DNA of 64,000 nt from CAYRNR01 sp964425605 (GTDB taxonomy: Bacteria > Myxococcota_A > UBA796 > UBA9615 > CAYRNR01). This document shows positions 1 through 7,020 of the stretch, piece by piece. A model generated the notes under the pieces. That model was not told where the DNA came from. It searched no databases and saw only the letters and a program-made list of their open reading frames with translations. Location of the stretch: positions 1-64,000 of the forward strand of contig CAYRNR010000030.1 of assembly GCA_964425605.1 (NCBI GenBank), given 5' to 3'. The position numbers were made by a program, and so were the translations under genes. Numbering within the stretch: position 1 is the stretch's first letter; the number at the start of each line of letters is the position of its first letter.

Positions 1-57
1 CAGAGCCGATCGCTCGTACCAACCGCTGCGGGTGGATAGATCAACGGGCTGTTAGCA
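1..57 (-). other. possible edge of a further attC site (uncertain)
   Basis: On the minus strand a TGCTAAC heptamer (57 to 51) lies inside the last codons of the DUF4365 gene, where an attC would be expected to begin, and the sequence continues off the window. However, it does not match the heptamer that opens this cassette (GTTAGGT at 793 to 787) and it lacks the CTGCTG/CAGCGGC arms shared by the other six sites. It may be an attC of another family, a degenerate site or chance. Confidence 0.25.
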
Positions 58-769
58 GGAACGGGATGAAGTAGCGATCTCCAAGCATGAACTGAATGTA
101 CTGTTTGCCTTTTGGAGTAGCAGACCAGAGGCCCAGTCCGCCATCGGGCGCCTCTACACGACGGAGCAGATCTCGGTCCCGCAGATATTCAATCTCCTCG
201 ACACCTTTTTTGCATCTAAACGAAGTGCCGTTGAGGGCATGTTTTGCCAGTTCAACAAAACCGATGTAGGACATGCCACTATTGATGTTCAGGAATTCTC
301 TTATCGTCTCTCTAGCGATTTCCGGTGTCTTCACTGTATGCGTATCGCGCCGAAGTTCATCAAGTGTTTCCTTGGTAAAAAGGGCGGTTTCCTCGACACT
401 TATCATCGTGTTGTCTGGACTACGTTCGTAGTGGTCGACCCATGCCTTGACATCCGACCAGTATCCAACGTCGTTGTCGGGATCATACACCACAAGAATC
501 ACAGGGATTGCGTACCTGTACAGGCTACCAAGGGTCTTGCCAAGACGAATCCGAAAAGCATGGTCAGATCGCCTTTTCAGATAACTAGCCCCCGACTTGA
601 CCTGAACGCCCACATAAGCGGACACACCATCTACTCGCTTGAACTCAATGATGCCGTCGATGCCAACGTCCTTTTCGGCTTGTCGTCTCCAGATAGCATT
701 TGCCTGAGCACAGATTCTCTGAACGAATGAGTACCCGAGGTCTTCCGTTGCATTTGGGTTGTCGGACAT
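41..769 (-). CDS. DUF4365 (PD-(D/E)XK nuclease-like) cassette protein
   Basis: This 242-residue protein is probably a nuclease-related protein of the DUF4365 family. Its N-terminal half has the family pattern: an early conserved hydrophobic helix, then DVGIDGIIEF (about residues 33-42), a turn, and VQVKSG (about 53-58). The acidic residues and the QxK correspond to the metal-binding core of PD-(D/E)XK enzymes. The C-terminal ~90 residues look like a separate small domain. The ATG at 769 is chosen because AGGAGA lies just upstream; the frame extends further up but into attC sequence. It is the gene of the seventh cassette, in the same orientation as its attC and as intI. DUF4365 proteins are often found near restriction or defence genes, so a defence role is a reasonable inference, but no partner is visible here. 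No activity can be claimed from sequence alone. Confidence 0.7.
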   Translation of the reverse strand: MSDNPNATEDLGYSFVQRICAQANAIWRRQAEKDVGIDGIIEFKRVDGVSAYVGVQVKSGASYLKRRSDHAFRIRLGKTLGSLYRYAIPVILVVYDPDNDVGYWSDVKAWVDHYERSPDNTMISVEETALFTKETLDELRRDTHTVKTPEIARETIREFLNINSGMSYIGFVELAKHALNGTSFRCKKGVEEIEYLRDRDLLRRVEAPDGGLGLWSATPKGKQYIQFMLGDRYFIPFLLTAR

Positions 770-786
770 GTTCTCTCCTGCGATCA

Positions 787-915
787 ACCTAACACCTGCG
801 ATTCTGCTGCAGCGGCACTGAGGAAGGATGCTTGAACCCCCACCTCCGTCGCTGAGCCCAACCACGTACCAGCCTACCACGCACCTGCCGCTGTCAGCAG
901 CAATCACTGTTAGCG
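787..915 (-). other. attC site of the higBA cassette
   Basis: Outer boxes are ACCTAAC (787-793) and GTTAGCG (909-915) on the plus strand. The inner arms CTGCTGCAGCGGC and GCCGCTGTCAGCAGCAA can pair when read on the minus strand, leaving one unpaired A in the 5' arm, which sets the orientation leftward. The GTTAGCG box equals the complement of the heptamer at 1718-1724 that opens this cassette, confirming the higBA cassette spans 1717 to 787. Confidence 0.88.
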
Positions 916-1015
916 AGCCGTTGCTGCGGCCCAATGCATGACGAAACTCCAATCGGCCTCTGCAGCCGACGTCATTGATCTTGACAAGTGTACGCCATTG
1001 GCGCACGATGTGCCC

Positions 1016-1372
1016 ATGACGTGGAAGCGGAAGCTGATCACCGTGGTGGAGACACGCTCATACCAGAAGCGAGCCTCCAAGCTGATGTCCGGGCAGGAGC
1101 AGTTCGATGCGATCACCATGATCGCCGGCGACCCTGAGTGCGGTGTGGTGATGAGAGGAACGGGCGGGATACGGAAGGTGAGATTCCGTCTGGGCGGACG
1201 AGGCAAGAGTGGAGGAGTGAGGTTGGTCTACTACTTCCACAACCTCGAGATGCCTGTGTTCCTGCTCACGGTCTTCGCCAAGAACGAGAAGGCCAACCTC
1301 AGCGCAGAAGAGCGCGCGACCCTGAAGGGTTTCGTGCAGAGGCTGAGCAAAGCCTACGGAGTGAAAAGATGA
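1016..1372 (+). CDS. higB: RelE/HigB-family toxin of a type II toxin-antitoxin pair
   Basis: This 118-residue basic protein resembles RelE/HigB toxins, ribosome-dependent or free mRNA interferases. Seen: an N-terminal amphipathic stretch, a central strand region with KVRF and VRLVYY, and the family-typical segment LLTVFAKNEKANLS (about residues 83-96) followed by a C-terminal helix. The ATG at 1016 gives the usual family length; an in-frame ATG at 938 would add 26 residues that begin next to the attC. The 3' end overlaps the antitoxin start by four bases (ATGA), so the two are translated together. A short CTTG-A-CAAG palindrome (980-988) within a TTGAC-containing stretch just upstream could be an operator. 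The pair points opposite to the attC orientation, so it must carry its own promoter rather than rely on the integron promoter. Confidence 0.8.
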   Translation: MTWKRKLITVVETRSYQKRASKLMSGQEQFDAITMIAGDPECGVVMRGTGGIRKVRFRLGGRGKSGGVRLVYYFHNLEMPVFLLTVFAKNEKANLSAEERATLKGFVQRLSKAYGVKR

Positions 1373-1674
1373 GCTCAGACGCGTTCGACAGCATCAAAGA
1401 TGGCCTCGAAGACGCCTTGGAGTACGCCACTTCGGAGACGGGGGGAACTGCTCACAGGGTTGAAGTTCCCATGGTGGACGTGCGCGCAGTAAGGGAGAGA
1501 CTGGGGCTATCCCAGAGCGAATTCGCGAAGGCCTTCGGGGTGAGTGTTGCCACGTTGCGGAATTGGGAGCAGGGCCGGAGGTATCCGAGAGGGCCGGCTC
1601 GTGTTCTTCTCATGATCATCGAGCAAGAACCGGACGCTGTTCAGAGAGCCTTGGCCCAGCAAGAAGTTGCCTGA
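1369..1674 (+). CDS. higA: HigA/NadS-type helix-turn-helix antitoxin
   Basis: This is a 101-residue antitoxin with an XRE-type helix-turn-helix. The C-terminal half holds the DNA-binding part: RERLGLSQSEFAKAFGVS followed by the recognition helix VATLRNWEQGRR (about residues 42-72), a pattern typical of HigA/NadS antitoxins. The N-terminal ~35 residues are acidic and probably wrap the toxin. The start overlaps the toxin stop by four bases, the toxin-first order usual for higBA. Such antitoxins neutralise the toxin and repress their own operon, which would explain a plus-strand, self-regulated unit inside the leftward cassette array. Toxin-antitoxin cassettes are known to stabilise large chromosomal integrons against cassette loss; that role is inferred here. 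Confidence 0.82.
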   Translation: MSSDAFDSIKDGLEDALEYATSETGGTAHRVEVPMVDVRAVRERLGLSQSEFAKAFGVSVATLRNWEQGRRYPRGPARVLLMIIEQEPDAVQRALAQQEVA

Positions 1675-1717
1675 ACCGAATCCAAATCACCTTCCAGCCA
1701 CCGATTCTCTTACGTCT

Positions 1718-1847
1718 CGCTAACACCTGAGCTTCTGCTGCAGCGGCCCCGAGGACTGAGGTTTGCCTTACCTCGCCCGCCGCTGAGCGCTCCCACGCTC
1801 CAAGCTACCACGCACCTGGCCGCTGTCTGCAGCAAGTATTGTTAGAT
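1718..1847 (-). other. attC site of the IS91 cassette
   Basis: Outer boxes are CGCTAAC (1718-1724) and GTTAGAT (1841-1847). The inner arms CTGCTGCAGCGGC and GCCGCTGTCTGCAGCAA form an imperfect stem with extra bases in the minus-strand 5' arm. GTTAGAT is the complement of ATCTAAC at 3415-3421, the box that opens the IS91 cassette, so this site belongs to that cassette. Confidence 0.88.
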
Positions 1848-2099
1848 GGGGCTCTCGACGCCCCTGATCGGGTGAAAGCCAGTTCGGTTCAGATCGTCGG
1901 GGTTTGGACACTCTGTGGGCCCCGGCAGCACGGCACAGATTGGCCGCGGTTTTCGAGGGGACGGGCAAGTTCGCACCACGTGGCAGTGCGGAGACCCGGG
2001 GCCTGGGCTGGGTGGTACGCGAGGTGGGGACGGGCGGCGGAAACGGGCCTGTGAAGACGCACGGGTGCATCGACAGGCTCGTGGGCACGGCGCTGCGGG

Positions 2100-3332
2100 T
2101 CACGCGGGGCTCATCAGGGGCAGGAATTGCTGGTTCGGCGGCCCGCGTGTGGCCAGTTCCTCGGCGGCGGGGCCGGGGACGGCGCCCCAGGGCATGGCTG
2201 TGAGCAGCAGCTGTAGCTCGCCCTGCTGACAGTGTTCGCACAGGTGCTGAGGGGGGACCCAGCTCTGGGACCCGTGCGGGTCCTCGTGGCTGATGCCCAC
2301 GACTCGATGGGCCGCAGCCCGAGCGGCCTCGAGCTTGGAGCGGCACGACCGAGTCCACAGGCCAGAGAAGCGGACCTGGTGAAATCCGGGCGGGAGGATG
2401 TGCATGGCCAGCAGCCGGACGAACGACTCGGCGTCCATGCGCCGCGTCTTGGTGCGCTGGGTCTTGCGGTCGCGGTACTGGAAGACCACCTCGCCGTCGC
2501 GGTACGACATCAGCTGGCGGTTGGCGATGGGCACGCGGTACACCGACTTCGACAGGTAGCGCAGGTACTGCAGCCCGCCGCCATACGGCTCCCCGCCCGA
2601 CACCGGCCAGCGGTGTTGTCCAAGGCGGCCCACCCACGCCTGCCACGCCTTGTCGTCGACGAGTTCGATTTCCGGTCGCCTACCGTCCGAAAATCGGCCG
2701 TGGCGCCGCCGCAGCTCCATCCCGGCCAGCACCTTGTCGCGGAAGAGTTCCGCGGCCTGGTCGATGGGGGCGATCAGGCCGCCGTCTACAGCGGGAACCC
2801 ACCGATCCTGCGAGGCGTCGTACCCGCCGGCGCTGGCCTCCACGTGGGCGTGGGGGAAGTAGTGTAGCTCGCTGGTGGCGGTGTGCAGCGTGGTCATCAC
2901 TGCCGGCGGGACCCCGAGGGACTCGGGAGACGTGGCCAGCTCCAGCACCGTGTCCTGGGCGGCACTGATCAGCAGCTTGTACATCACGCGTGGGTAGCGC
3001 TGTGCGTAGCGGCGCAAGCCTGACGGCAACCCGAACTCGTAGCGCTGGTACGGCACCGGCAGCAGCTCGGCCTCGCGTGCCTCGCACCACTTCGCGGTCC
3101 GCGAGTGGTTGCAGTTGGGGCAGTGGCGGTTCTTGCAAGCGCGGCCCACGACCTCCACGCGGCCGCAGTGGGAGCAGCGCAGGTAGTGGTGGCCCAGCTC
3201 GCCGGTGCCACAGGCGACCAGCTGCAGCAAGACCTTGCGGGCGTGGAACGGCAGCTCGAGCTCGTCGATGACGTCGTCGAGGATGCGCTGGAGGCTCAGG
3301 GGGAGATCAGAATCCGGGGTATTCTTGCACAT
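2100..3332 (-). CDS. IS91-family (Y2/HUH) rolling-circle transposase
   Basis: This 410-residue protein is an IS91-family transposase, which moves single-stranded DNA by rolling-circle transposition. Seen in order: an N-terminal zinc-binding domain with CSHC and CKNRHCPNC (about residues 53-76), an HxH metal site in FPHAHVEA (about 159-166), and a Tyr-containing block YLRYLSKSVYRVPIANRQL (about 256-274) matching the region with the catalytic tyrosine. Length is normal for IS91 and no frameshift is visible. The ATG at 3332 has no clear ribosome-binding site, so the start is uncertain. The gene lies alone between two attC sites that belong together as one cassette, in the cassette orientation. 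The 252 bases downstream (1848-2099) carry no gene; the IS ends could not be identified. It could be an IS that landed inside a cassette or one that was itself captured. Confidence 0.88.
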   Translation of the reverse strand: MCKNTPDSDLPLSLQRILDDVIDELELPFHARKVLLQLVACGTGELGHHYLRCSHCGRVEVVGRACKNRHCPNCNHSRTAKWCEAREAELLPVPYQRYEFGLPSGLRRYAQRYPRVMYKLLISAAQDTVLELATSPESLGVPPAVMTTLHTATSELHYFPHAHVEASAGGYDASQDRWVPAVDGGLIAPIDQAAELFRDKVLAGMELRRRHGRFSDGRRPEIELVDDKAWQAWVGRLGQHRWPVSGGEPYGGGLQYLRYLSKSVYRVPIANRQLMSYRDGEVVFQYRDRKTQRTKTRRMDAESFVRLLAMHILPPGFHQVRFSGLWTRSCRSKLEAARAAAHRVVGISHEDPHGSQSWVPPQHLCEHCQQGELQLLLTAMPWGAVPGPAAEELATRGPPNQQFLPLMSPA

Positions 3333-3414
3333 GGGGCAAGGTCATGTGCAAGGTCGGGGCCAACACGTTCGGCGGGGGACTCAGGGGCTGGAAGGTGCTC
3401 TCTCTCTGTCCTCC

Positions 3415-3544
3415 ATCTAACACCTGTGTTTCTGCTGCAGCGGCCTCAAGGACTGGTGCCTGAACCCCCTCCTCGCGTCGCTGAGATCACCCGCGTTCCA
3501 ACCTACCACGCACTTGCCGCTGACAGCAGCAAACTTTGTTAGGG
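3415..3544 (-). other. attC site of the membrane-protein cassette
   Basis: Outer boxes are ATCTAAC (3415-3421) and GTTAGGG (3538-3544). The inner arms CTGCTGCAGCGGC and GCCGCTGACAGCAGCAA pair with one unpaired base. GTTAGGG complements CCCTAAC at 4475-4481, the start of the cassette for which this is the attC. Confidence 0.88.
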
Positions 3545-3659
3545 GCCGATCCCGGTGTATAGACGCTTCAACGGTCAATCTGTTCCACCGCTGCGTGACG
3601 GGCTCTTTTCGTCTAGGATCACCTATTGCGGGCGGCAAGCGCATCTCACGGGAGGATGT

Positions 3660-4454
3660 ATGGGTGGAATGTTCGAAGAAATTGGCGCATCGATCGGTGT
3701 GATAGGTGGTTGGGTTGCGATAACGCTGGCCATCGCTGCATGGCTTGCGAATCGTCTTTCGTCTCGAATCGAGCAGAGATGGCAACACTCCCTAGATAGC
3801 CAACTGGAGCAGGTGAAAGCCGATTTATCGAAAAACAGGGACCTTCTGAACAGTTCCTTGAAAGCACTGGGATTCAGTTCAGAGAAGATGGTGGAGAAAC
3901 GTATCGAGGCGATACATACGCTGTGGCGAGGCATGACCTCCATTCGGCGTTCTTTCGGTATCGCGTTCATGTTCTACGATCTTACGGCGATAAAGGAATA
4001 CGGTGACCCACAGTCTCTCGCGTTCGCCGAGAGTTTCAATTTCGGTGCGGCGCATCTTGAACTCAAGGAGGCTGACGATGAGATCAGACGTCTTCGTCCG
4101 TTTCTGGGGGAGACTCTCTACATGCAATGGGAAATGTACCGAGCGTTTATCGGGCGCGTCGGTTCAGTTCTGAACAACAGTGCAGCTAATGGTGAAGTCG
4201 AGCATTGGAGCAAGGATGGCTGGGCGCCCAAAATCATTCGAAGGGTGTTGACTGAGGAGGAAATTGGCGCCATCGAAGTGAAAATCGACGAACCTGGAGA
4301 CCTTGGATACACCAACTCAATTGCGACTGCTATCGAGATCAAGATGTTGCACCAGATGGAATTGATACTGACGGGTAAGGCCACTGCTGAGCAAGCAGTG
4401 GTGGATGCTTTGAGTCTTTCACGACTGATGAACTCAATCGACATTCCAGGTTGA
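3660..4454 (+). CDS. membrane-anchored cassette protein of unknown function
   Basis: I do not recognise a family. The 264-residue protein starts with a short N-terminus and a single hydrophobic helix (about residues 9-27, GVIGGWVAITLAIAAWLA), then a charged, predicted helical segment rich in Gln, Glu and Lys (about 30-75) that could form a coiled coil, and a mostly helical C-terminal domain. This is an N-terminally anchored protein with a large soluble part. The ATG at 3660 is preferred because GGAGGA lies at 3651-3656; the frame is open further upstream to 3555, and ATG 3669 is another option. Base composition is less G+C-rich than the rest of the window, which fits recent acquisition. The gene points opposite to its attC, so it needs its own promoter. 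Confidence 0.75.
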   Translation: MGGMFEEIGASIGVIGGWVAITLAIAAWLANRLSSRIEQRWQHSLDSQLEQVKADLSKNRDLLNSSLKALGFSSEKMVEKRIEAIHTLWRGMTSIRRSFGIAFMFYDLTAIKEYGDPQSLAFAESFNFGAAHLELKEADDEIRRLRPFLGETLYMQWEMYRAFIGRVGSVLNNSAANGEVEHWSKDGWAPKIIRRVLTEEEIGAIEVKIDEPGDLGYTNSIATAIEIKMLHQMELILTGKATAEQAVVDALSLSRLMNSIDIPG

Positions 4455-4474
4455 ACTGAGCCCTCTTTCCGTGC

Positions 4475-4604
4475 CCCTAACACCTGCGCATCTGCTGCAG
4501 CGGCCTTGTGGATGTAAGCTTGAACCCCCACCCAACCCCGCTGAGCCCGACCACCTCCCAGACTACCACTGAGCTGCCGCTGTCTGCAGCATGCATTGTT
4601 AGGA
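4475..4604 (-). other. attC site of an ORF-poor cassette
   Basis: Outer boxes are CCCTAAC (4475-4481) and GTTAGGA (4598-4604), with the same inner arms (CTGCTGCAGCGGC; GCCGCTGTCTGCAGCA). GTTAGGA complements TCCTAAC at 5185-5191, where its cassette begins. Confidence 0.87.
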
Positions 4605-5184
4605 CCTGCCGAATCAGCACAGCGCCACCCTGCCCAGACCAGGCCGGGCCTCACGAGAACCTTTGCGTCCGTTATTCCGAGGCCGTACAAAAGGGCCCAT
4701 GCCGAGGATTCAGGGCTGCGAATAGCCAAGGACAACCTCACAAGAACCACGGGGATCTTGCCAGACCAAGAAGCGCGCAGTTGGGATACTGCCGAGAAGG
4801 TCTCTGCATCGGATGCGCGCGCCCTTGGAACAGAACGACGCGTAGCCAGCCGCGTTGGGGAGAGCCTGAAGCTCCAGAAAACTTCGCCCGTTGTGCGGCC
4901 GAGGTTTATAAGGACGCCTTGCTCAACCTCCCCGAGGTTCGAATCCCAGGAAGGGTGGCGCCCCGCTCCCCTGGATCAGCGCCGCGGACACCCGACAAAA
5001 CGGACCCCTACCGAGGCCGCGGAAGGCGGCGTCATCCGCTGGAAGTGCGCGTTGCCTACCCACCCAAAAAAAAATCCTCTGCCACGGCCCGCTCTATCGC
5101 TGCACGTCGCTAGATTTTCGTTGGTGTAACAACCTGGTTGTTGTTCGTAGGTGGTGAGCGGAATCTCGGTGTCTTCCCCCATGG
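4605..5184 (-). other. ORF-poor integron cassette, paralogue of 6253-6836
   Basis: No convincing gene is visible in this ~580-base cassette body. The longest cassette-sense frame is 68 codons (ATG at 5182, stop at 4976), but its start lies two bases inside the cassette with no ribosome-binding site of its own. The cassette shares an arrangement with the attI-proximal cassette: a palindrome AACAACCTGGTTGTT (5128-5142), a block near 4892 (CCGTTGTGCGGCCGAGGTTT), a similar block near 4668 (CCGTTATTCCGAGGCCG) and a short match beside the attC. Spacings are nearly the same in both (about 236 and 224 bases here). It could encode an RNA, hold regulatory sites, or be a decayed gene; frames that match between the two are interrupted. 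Confidence 0.6.
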
Positions 5185-5313
5185 TCCTAACACCACTGCT
5201 TCTGCTGCAGCGGCACCAAGGAAGAGGGCTTGAACCCCTCTGCAGGTCGCTGAGCCCAACCACCTTCCAAGCTACCACGTGCCTGCCGCTGTCAGCAGCA
5301 AGCGTTGTTCGAC
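5185..5313 (-). other. attC site of the hicAB cassette
   Basis: Outer boxes are TCCTAAC (5185-5191) and the unusual GTTCGAC (5307-5313). The inner arms CTGCTGCAGCGGC and GCCGCTGTCAGCAGCAA are as in the other sites. The variant box GTTCGAC is the exact complement of GTCGAAC at 6124-6130, which opens the hicAB cassette, so the unusual bases are a cassette property rather than decay. Confidence 0.87.
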
Positions 5314-5397
5314 TTGGATCCGAAGCTCGCCAGCGCCCCCCTCCGGCTGCAGGCGCACCAAGCCCTACGCGGGCGCTCATTTCGCTGACCAGAGGAG

Positions 5398-5727
5398 CTA
5401 TCGACTGAGCTTGGAGCTAATGAGGCGATTGAGGCTGACCCCCGCCTCAGCGGCCTGGATGACCAACGAGCGATGGACACCCGGGGGAACTCGAACCATG
5501 AACTTGCCGCTGTAGTTGCGTCCAGCCAACGCAGCAGGAATGGCTTCGCCATTGCTCAGCATGTCGTCGACGACTTCCTGCACGACGTCTCGGATACCTT
5601 GTAGGGCTTCTTCTGGTGAGGCGGCAAGCCAGCTCAGGCTGGGAAACTCGGCGCACTGGCCGACGTACTCCTCGTCCTCATCGGACCAGGTCACGCGGTA
5701 GGTGTACCTGTCGTTCTCAATCGGCAT
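5398..5727 (-). CDS. hicB: HicB-family antitoxin
   Basis: This 109-residue antitoxin pairs with the HicA toxin. The N-terminal ~65 residues form the HicB domain, a degenerate RNase H-like fold: YTYRVTWSDEDEEYVGQCAEFPSLSW, then SPEEALQGI and a helix. The C-terminal ~40 residues, with GKFMVRVPPGVHRSLVIQAAE and GVSLNRLISSKL, look like a ribbon-helix-helix DNA-binding domain, so HicB likely both neutralises HicA and represses the operon. The ATG at 5727 lies inside the end of hicA (11-base overlap), which implies translational coupling; the frame is open up to 5748. It is the second gene of its cassette and runs in cassette sense. Confidence 0.88.
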   Translation of the reverse strand: MPIENDRYTYRVTWSDEDEEYVGQCAEFPSLSWLAASPEEALQGIRDVVQEVVDDMLSNGEAIPAALAGRNYSGKFMVRVPPGVHRSLVIQAAEAGVSLNRLISSKLSR

Positions 5728-5971
5728 CGCTAACCTCCAGCCGCTCAAGCGCCTTCAGGACCTGTCGGACCTGGTAGGCCTTGGCCTTCCCCCGCGAATC
5801 CTGGATGTTGACTCGAGGGTCCCCGACCCACGGAGTCTTGTACACCCGGTGGCTGCTCCCCTTCTGTCTTGCCTCTCCGAAGTAGTGGTCGCAGACCCTG
5901 CAAAGGTCGGCAAACCGGATCCCCTTCGGATTCCGTTTCATTCGAGCCACGATGGTCTCGATGCTCGGCAT
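5717..5971 (-). CDS. hicA: HicA-family mRNA interferase toxin
   Basis: This 84-residue toxin has a double-stranded-RNA-binding-like fold and cleaves mRNA in known systems. Seen: an N-terminal helix (MPSIETIVARMKRNPKGIRF) with a FADLCRVCDHYFGEAR stretch, then GSSHRVYKTPW (about residues 38-48) containing the catalytic His and the strand, and the C-terminal GKAKAYQVRQVLKALERL helix. These are the characteristic HicA blocks. The ATG at 5971 is preceded by AGGAG. It is the first gene in the operon, overlapping hicB by 11 bases. A near-palindrome just upstream (5980-5992) is a plausible HicB operator. Position second from attI could give it basal readthrough from the integron promoter as well. Confidence 0.88.
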   Translation of the reverse strand: MPSIETIVARMKRNPKGIRFADLCRVCDHYFGEARQKGSSHRVYKTPWVGDPRVNIQDSRGKAKAYQVRQVLKALERLEVSDAD

Positions 5972-5979
5972 ACGCTCCT

Positions 5980-5992
5980 ATAGTAGCACTAT
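5980..5992. promoter_or_regulatory. candidate operator upstream of hicAB
   Basis: ATAGT and ACTAT form 5-base inverted arms around AGC, ending just upstream of the hicA ribosome-binding site. A repressor bound here would block transcription of hicAB. Assignment to HicB is inferred from position only. Confidence 0.35.
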
Positions 5993-6123
5993 TGATACTG
6001 CCGTCAAGTCGGGATTCGAGAGTGATGGGATTGGGAAAGGGGTCACTCCACGCGGATCCAGAAGTGCGACAACGTTGGATCTACCCTGATGCTACAAGCC
6101 CACCCCAAAGCCTGCCTCGTAGA

Positions 6124-6252
6124 GTCGAACACCTGTGATTCTGCTGCAGCGGCACCGAGGGAGGACGTTTGAATTGCCACCCCCGCCGCTGAGCCCAACC
6201 GCGTTCCAACCTACCACGCGTCCGCCGCTGTCAGCAGCAATCCTTGTTAGGA
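6124..6252 (-). other. attC site of the attI-proximal cassette
   Basis: Outer boxes are GTCGAAC (6124-6130) and GTTAGGA (6246-6252). The inner arms CTGCTGCAGCGGC and GCCGCTGTCAGCAGCAA pair with one unpaired A on the minus-strand 5' side. GTTAGGA complements TCCTAAC at 6837-6843, the attI junction, so this is the attC of the first cassette. Confidence 0.88.
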
Positions 6253-6836
6253 CTCCGCCTGTCGAACAGCCACAGCGCCACCCGCTTGCCCCAGGCGGGA
6301 CGCACCGAACCCACACGCGGCCGTTGTTCCGAGGCCGCTTCATAAGGGCCCCACTACGAGCTGCAAGCGTGCGGACCAGTGTGAAAGACCGGCCGGAACA
6401 CTTCGCCACCGCTTGAGCCTGCAAAGCGCGCCGGCAGGAGGCTAGGAAGTAGGAATTGAGGTCCTCGGCGCGCGCCCATCTGGAAGAACGTCCTCGCTGC
6501 ACCTGGGTAGCTGAAGCTGCATTGATTCCGGACCTCCGAGCCCGTTGTGCGGCCGAGGTTCAAAAGGCCGCCTTTCTGAAGCCCGACGACCAGCGAATCA
6601 CTGAAGGTGGCGCGCTTATCAACGCCCCGGCGCTACGCGCCGCCACCCGGCATTCCAGGATCTTGGCGAGGTATCGGCGGGCCGAGTCGCTCGACGGCGA
6701 CCCGGGCTTGCTTCCCAACCCCAGGTCCACCACTGCAACGAGTGGAATCGTTGCATGCAAGCGCATTCAACGTGTTGCGACAACCTGGTTGTTGTTGCTC
6801 GAACCGCCCCCCAAGTCTGCCTGCGCCACCAAGTAG
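6253..6836 (-). other. ORF-poor first cassette, paralogue of 4605-5184
   Basis: This cassette body next to attI has no recognisable gene. Cassette-sense frames are short and start only in attI or use non-ATG codons. It repeats the architecture of the cassette at 4605-5184: the palindrome ACAACCTGGTTGT (6780-6792), a block near 6540 (CCGTTGTGCGGCCGAGGTT), a similar block near 6321 (CCGTTGTTCCGAGGCCGC), and a CACAGCGCCACC match close to the attC. Spacing between blocks is about 240 and 219 bases. A cassette-sense reading close to the attC ends in a stop inside the attC, as real cassette genes often do, but the matching frame in the relative is broken. Confidence 0.6.
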
Positions 6837-6871
6837 TCCTAACACCAATTAGCCCGTTCAGTATAACGGGC
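6837..6871 (-). other. attI core site region
   Basis: Minus-strand GTTAGGA (6843 to 6837) is the core recombination box at the integrase end of the array: attC-type arms are absent here and the sequence beyond it is unique. A 7-base inverted repeat, GCCCGTT (6852-6858) and AACGGGC (6865-6871), lies next to it. The site is 150-180 bases past the 3' end of intI, not at its 5' end as in class 1 integrons. The outer integrase-binding sites of attI cannot be defined by eye. Confidence 0.7.
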
Positions 6872-6888
6872 GGCAACGATGCTCGTAA
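6860..6888 (-). promoter_or_regulatory. candidate cassette promoter (Pc)
   Basis: On the minus strand a TATACT -10 hexamer (6865 to 6860) follows a weak TTACGA -35 (6888 to 6883) with a 17-base spacer, directing transcription across the attI core into the first cassette. The -10 lies in the loop of the GCCCGTT/AACGGGC inverted repeat. The -35 matches only three of six consensus bases, so this is tentative. Confidence 0.35.
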
Positions 6889-7020
6889 GCTGTGTAAGCG
6901 CATCTGTAAACGGGTGGGACTGGGGTGGGAATGGTTTTGTGTGGCCCGAAGGCGGCTGTTTGGGGGGTGGCGTCTTGTGGTGGATATCCTGTTCTGTGTA
7001 AGGAGGGAGAAGGGGAGGAA

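Noticed and set aside
1..57. A complete attC at the left edge
   Set aside because: TGCTAAC is present but the cassette's opening heptamer does not match and the shared inner arms are missing; kept only as a low-confidence feature.
1848..2099. Terminal ends (oriIS/terIS) of the IS91 element
   Set aside because: No sequence could be matched with confidence to IS91-family ends, so the element boundaries are not called.
4976..5182. A 68-codon gene in the cassette at 4605-5184
   Set aside because: The start lies two bases from the recombination point with no ribosome-binding site, and the relative at 6253-6836 does not preserve the frame.
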